Shown here piece by piece: positions 6,303-8,191 of a DNA stretch of 8,191 bases. The position numbers and the translations under genes are program-made. The DNA comes from Gordonia sp. (in: high G+C Gram-positive bacteria) (GTDB lineage: Bacteria > Actinomycetota > Actinomycetes > Mycobacteriales > Mycobacteriaceae). Location of the stretch: assembly GCA_030152405.1 (NCBI GenBank), contig JASLJL010000369.1:1-8191 (forward strand). The letters run 5' to 3'. Every line of letters begins with the position of its first letter. Positions within the stretch are counted from its first letter, which is position 1. Below the pieces are notes generated by a model. That model worked only from the letters and a program-made list of their open reading frames with translations. It did no database searches and was not told the DNA's origin.

Positions 6303-6380
6303 TCACCGGGTCAGGAACCAGGCGAGCACCACGAGGATGATGAGCGCGACCAGCGCCAGCGTCACTTTGGAACGGAACAT
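6303..6380 (-). CDS. 25-residue single-helix membrane peptide
   Basis: A very short frame, ATG at 6380 to TGA at 6303-6305, encoding 25 residues: a basic start MFRSK, one continuous hydrophobic helix of about 18 residues (VTLALVALIILVVLAWF) and a short basic end LTR. 23 of its 25 sense codons end in G or C, as in the real genes around it. The ATG begins three bases after the stop of the 66-codon membrane-protein gene, so the two are likely translated together; a separate ribosome binding site is poor (GAGG almost touching the ATG). By the positive-inside rule either orientation is possible. I do not recognise a family. A role as a small partner of a membrane protein is conceivable but unproven. 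It could still be a chance frame. Confidence 0.5.
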   Translation of the reverse strand: MFRSKVTLALVALIILVVLAWFLTR

Positions 6381-6383
6381 GCC

Positions 6384-6584
6384 TCAGATACCCAATCCGT
6401 GATCGTCTCCGACGTCGCCCCTGCTGAACAGTGCGACCAGCCGGGAGACGAGGAAGTTGACGGCGACGGCGATGACCGTGGCGAGCGGGATGGCGACCAG
6501 CAGGAACACCACCAGCTGCGGCACGAAGGGAAGTCCGGTGAGCCATTCCTCCACGGAGTCCCACCACGACAGCAGTCCGTCCAC
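6384..6584 (-). CDS. Small membrane protein of 66 residues, function unknown
   Basis: The GTG at 6584 opens a 66-residue protein. It has an amphipathic, tryptophan-rich start (three Trp in the first 15 residues), a hydrophobic segment from about 20 to 53 long enough for one long or two tight membrane helices, and a polar acidic tail (RGDVGDDHG). An AGGGG-type binding site lies about nine bases upstream. It follows the M3 peptidase gene in the same direction, 57 bp after its stop, and precedes the 25-codon gene by three bases. In M. tuberculosis a small membrane protein, Rv2401A, is annotated next to subI; by position and size this may be its counterpart, but that rests on memory of gene order, not on an alignment. 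No function can be assigned. Confidence 0.72.
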   Translation of the reverse strand: MDGLLSWWDSVEEWLTGLPFVPQLVVFLLVAIPLATVIAVAVNFLVSRLVALFSRGDVGDDHGLGI

Positions 6585-6610
6585 GTGCGTCGGCCCCTCG
6601 TCTCGTCGAT

Positions 6611-6634
6611 GTCGGAGCGAGAACTCGCTCCGAC
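6611..6634 (-). terminator. Hairpin after the M3 peptidase gene, candidate terminator or attenuator
   Basis: GTCGGAGCGAG (6611-6621) and CTCGCTCCGAC (6624-6634) are perfect 11-bp arms separated by AA. The structure begins seven bases past the peptidase stop codon at 6642-6644. No T-run follows on the minus strand, so it resembles the U-less hairpins of actinobacteria. Only 26 bp separate it from the next GTG, leaving little room for a new promoter, so it may reduce read-through rather than block it, or protect the peptidase mRNA end. Confidence 0.6.
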
Positions 6635-6641
6635 CAGCAGT

Positions 6642-8191
6642 CTACTCGCCGACCGAGACGAGCCCGCGCCGCGCCAACAGCGGTGTGATCTGCGCCGTAC
6701 GGCCGAGCATCGCGGCGTGCGCCTGCACCGGGTCCTCGCTGTCGCCCTTGGAGAGGACCGCGTCCGCGAACGTCTGGCCGAGCCGGCGATCGAGACCTCC
6801 ACCCGCCAGGAACCACTGCTCGGTCTCGGCGTCGAGCACCTCGGACCAGATGTACGAGTAGTACGCCGACGAGTAGCCGCCGCCGAACACGTGATTGAAG
6901 TACGTGGTCCGGTAGCGCGGCGGGATCAGCTCGGTCGCCAGTCCCGCGTCGGCCAGAGCCCGCTCTTCGAACGCCAGCACGTCGGCGGGCACGTCGTCCG
7001 GTCCGAGGCGGTGCCAGGCGAGATCGAGTGCCGCAGCCGCCAGGTATTCGACGGTGGAGTGCGCGGTCTCGGTCGCGGTCGACGCACGCACCGCGTCGAG
7101 GAGCGCCGCGGGAGCTGGTTCCCCGGTGCGGTGATGCTGCGCGTACCGTCCGACGACATCCGGGTGCAGGGCCCACATCTCGTTGACCTGCGACGGGAAC
7201 TCGACGAAGTCGCGCGGTACGGAGGTCCCGGACTGGGAGGCGTAGTCGACGTCGGACAGGAGGCCGTGTATCGCGTGACCGAACTCGTGGAACACCGTGA
7301 CCAGCTGGTCGAGGGTCAGGAGGCACTTCTCCCCCGGCTCCGGCTTGGTCAGGTTCGACACGTTGACGATGATCGGCGACGACCCGAGCGCACGCGACTG
7401 GTCGACGATGTTGTTCATCCACGCGCCCCCGCGCTTGGACGGGCGGGCGAAGAAGTCGCCGAGGAACAGACCGATCCCCGCGCCGTCGCGCGACACCTCC
7501 CACACCCGCACGTCGGGGTGATACCCCTTCAGGTCCGGTCGGGGAGTCATCGTGAGCCCGTACAGCTTCTCGGCCGCAGCGAACACGCCGTCGCTGAGCA
7601 CAGCCTCGAGTTCGCAGTACTCCTCGAACTCGTCGATGTCGACGCCGCCGCCCGCGGCCCGTTGATCGGAGGCGAGCGCGAACGTCACGTCCCACGGCTC
7701 GATGTCGACACCGCCGGAGATGCGCTCGATCTCGCGCCGCCCGGCGTCCATCGCCGTCGCCCCGAGGTCCTTCAGCAGATCGGCGACCGTCTGCGCCGAC
7801 GGCGCCGTCTCCTCCGCGATCACGTAGTCGGCGTGCGTCTCGTAGCCGAGCAGTCGAGCCCGACGGGCCCGGAGTTCGACGATCTCGCGGATCATCTCCC
7901 GCGTGTCGTGCTCGTTTCCTCGAGCGCACCGGTTGATCGACGCCTCGTAGACGCGACGTCGCGCGTCCGACGACGTCAGCTTCGCGACGCTCCCCTGGCT
8001 GGTCGGCAGTTCCAGGGCGATCAGCCAGCCGTCGTCGTGCCCGGCCTCGGCGGCGGCGCGCCGCGCGGCCGCGATCTCGCCGTCCGACAGTCCGTCCAGG
8101 TCAGTCGGGTCGTCGAACAGGACGGCGGACGCATTGGTGTCGTCGAGACTGGCGACGTTGACCACCGACTTCGGGCAGCGTCTCCTCGACG
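6642..8191 (-). CDS. M3-family zinc oligopeptidase, Dcp-like peptidyl-dipeptidase, 5' partial
   Basis: The frame ends at TAG 6642-6644 and stays open to the right edge, so the N-terminus is missing; the visible part (about 515 residues) corresponds to roughly the last three quarters of E. coli Dcp, by recall about 680 residues. The zinc site is complete: HEFGH (plus-strand 7275-7289) with its two His and catalytic Glu, and a downstream Glu in DFVEFPSQVNE as third ligand. Other family blocks are YHPDVRVWEV, GDFFARPSKRGGAWM, RYRTTYFNHVFGGGYSSAYYSYIWSEVL and SKGDSEDP. It is a cytoplasmic enzyme that trims short peptides, releasing C-terminal dipeptides if truly Dcp-like. A GTG at 8165 is not a believable start because the family needs its N-terminal helical domain. 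The residues just before TNASAVLFDD (SRRRCPKSVV) do not look like the family, hinting at a frameshift there. Confidence 0.93.
   Translation of the reverse strand, partial: SRRRCPKSVVNVASLDDTNASAVLFDDPTDLDGLSDGEIAAARRAAAEAGHDDGWLIALELPTSQGSVAKLTSSDARRRVYEASINRCARGNEHDTREMIREIVELRARRARLLGYETHADYVIAEETAPSAQTVADLLKDLGATAMDAGRREIERISGGVDIEPWDVTFALASDQRAAGGGVDIDEFEEYCELEAVLSDGVFAAAEKLYGLTMTPRPDLKGYHPDVRVWEVSRDGAGIGLFLGDFFARPSKRGGAWMNNIVDQSRALGSSPIIVNVSNLTKPEPGEKCLLTLDQLVTVFHEFGHAIHGLLSDVDYASQSGTSVPRDFVEFPSQVNEMWALHPDVVGRYAQHHRTGEPAPAALLDAVRASTATETAHSTVEYLAAAALDLAWHRLGPDDVPADVLAFEERALADAGLATELIPPRYRTTYFNHVFGGGYSSAYYSYIWSEVLDAETEQWFLAGGGLDRRLGQTFADAVLSKGDSEDPVQAHAAMLGRTAQITPLLARRGLVSVGE

Noticed and set aside
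6259..7929. Minus-strand open frame of 556 codons over the peptidase region
   Set aside because: Its translation is dominated by Arg and Gly and it overlaps the M3 peptidase in another frame on the same strand. The peptidase frame carries the complete zinc site, so this one is a shadow.
1..8191. CRISPR array, transposon, phage or tRNA genes
   Set aside because: No regularly spaced repeats, transposase or integrase motifs, terminal repeats or tRNA-like cloverleaf were seen on either strand.

Overview
This is a high-GC window with strong G/C preference at third codon positions, GTG and TTG starts, and likely leaderless transcripts. It looks like an actinobacterial chromosome, most likely from the Mycobacteriales. 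A Gordonia-like genus is my guess from the protein style; no marker gene proves it. I see no mobile element, CRISPR array, tRNA, rRNA or phage gene.

Layout, left to right. (1) 1-723, plus strand: a sirohydrochlorin chelatase-like (CbiX/Che1) gene whose start lies left of the window. (2) 751-1677, minus strand: an HSL/NlhH-type alpha/beta hydrolase, convergent with the chelatase gene. (3) 1678-1820: a compact divergent control region with two good inverted repeats and a strong -10 box set among phased short repeats. (4) 1821-2216, plus strand: a small, secreted, very cationic DUF4189-type protein, probably translated from a leaderless mRNA. (5) 2229-2270: a perfect 42-bp palindrome that serves as a bidirectional terminator between convergent genes. 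(6) 2302-6095, minus strand: a tightly coupled sulfate/thiosulfate ABC importer operon in the order sbp-cysT-cysW-cysA. (7) 6303-6584, minus strand: two tiny membrane-protein genes of 66 and 25 codons. (8) 6642-8191, minus strand: a Dcp-like M3 metallopeptidase that runs off the right edge.

Functional logic. The importer brings in sulfate, and siroheme, made with a CbiX-type chelatase, is the cofactor of the assimilatory sulfite reductase. In Mycobacterium tuberculosis, from memory, nirA(sirA)-cysH-che1 is followed a few genes later by cysA1-cysW-cysT-subI on the opposite strand. This window has the same framework, with the hydrolase and the DUF4189 gene as a two-gene insert in the gap. It is therefore best read as a sulfate-assimilation locus, with cysH and sulfite reductase predicted just left of the window.

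Most of the window is ordinary. The points worth a second look are the missing N-terminal catalytic histidine motif in the chelatase, the control region at 1678-1820, the 25-codon membrane peptide gene, the likely leaderless GTG start of sbp, and a possible frameshift in the peptidase near the right edge. I do not see a clearly new biological system.
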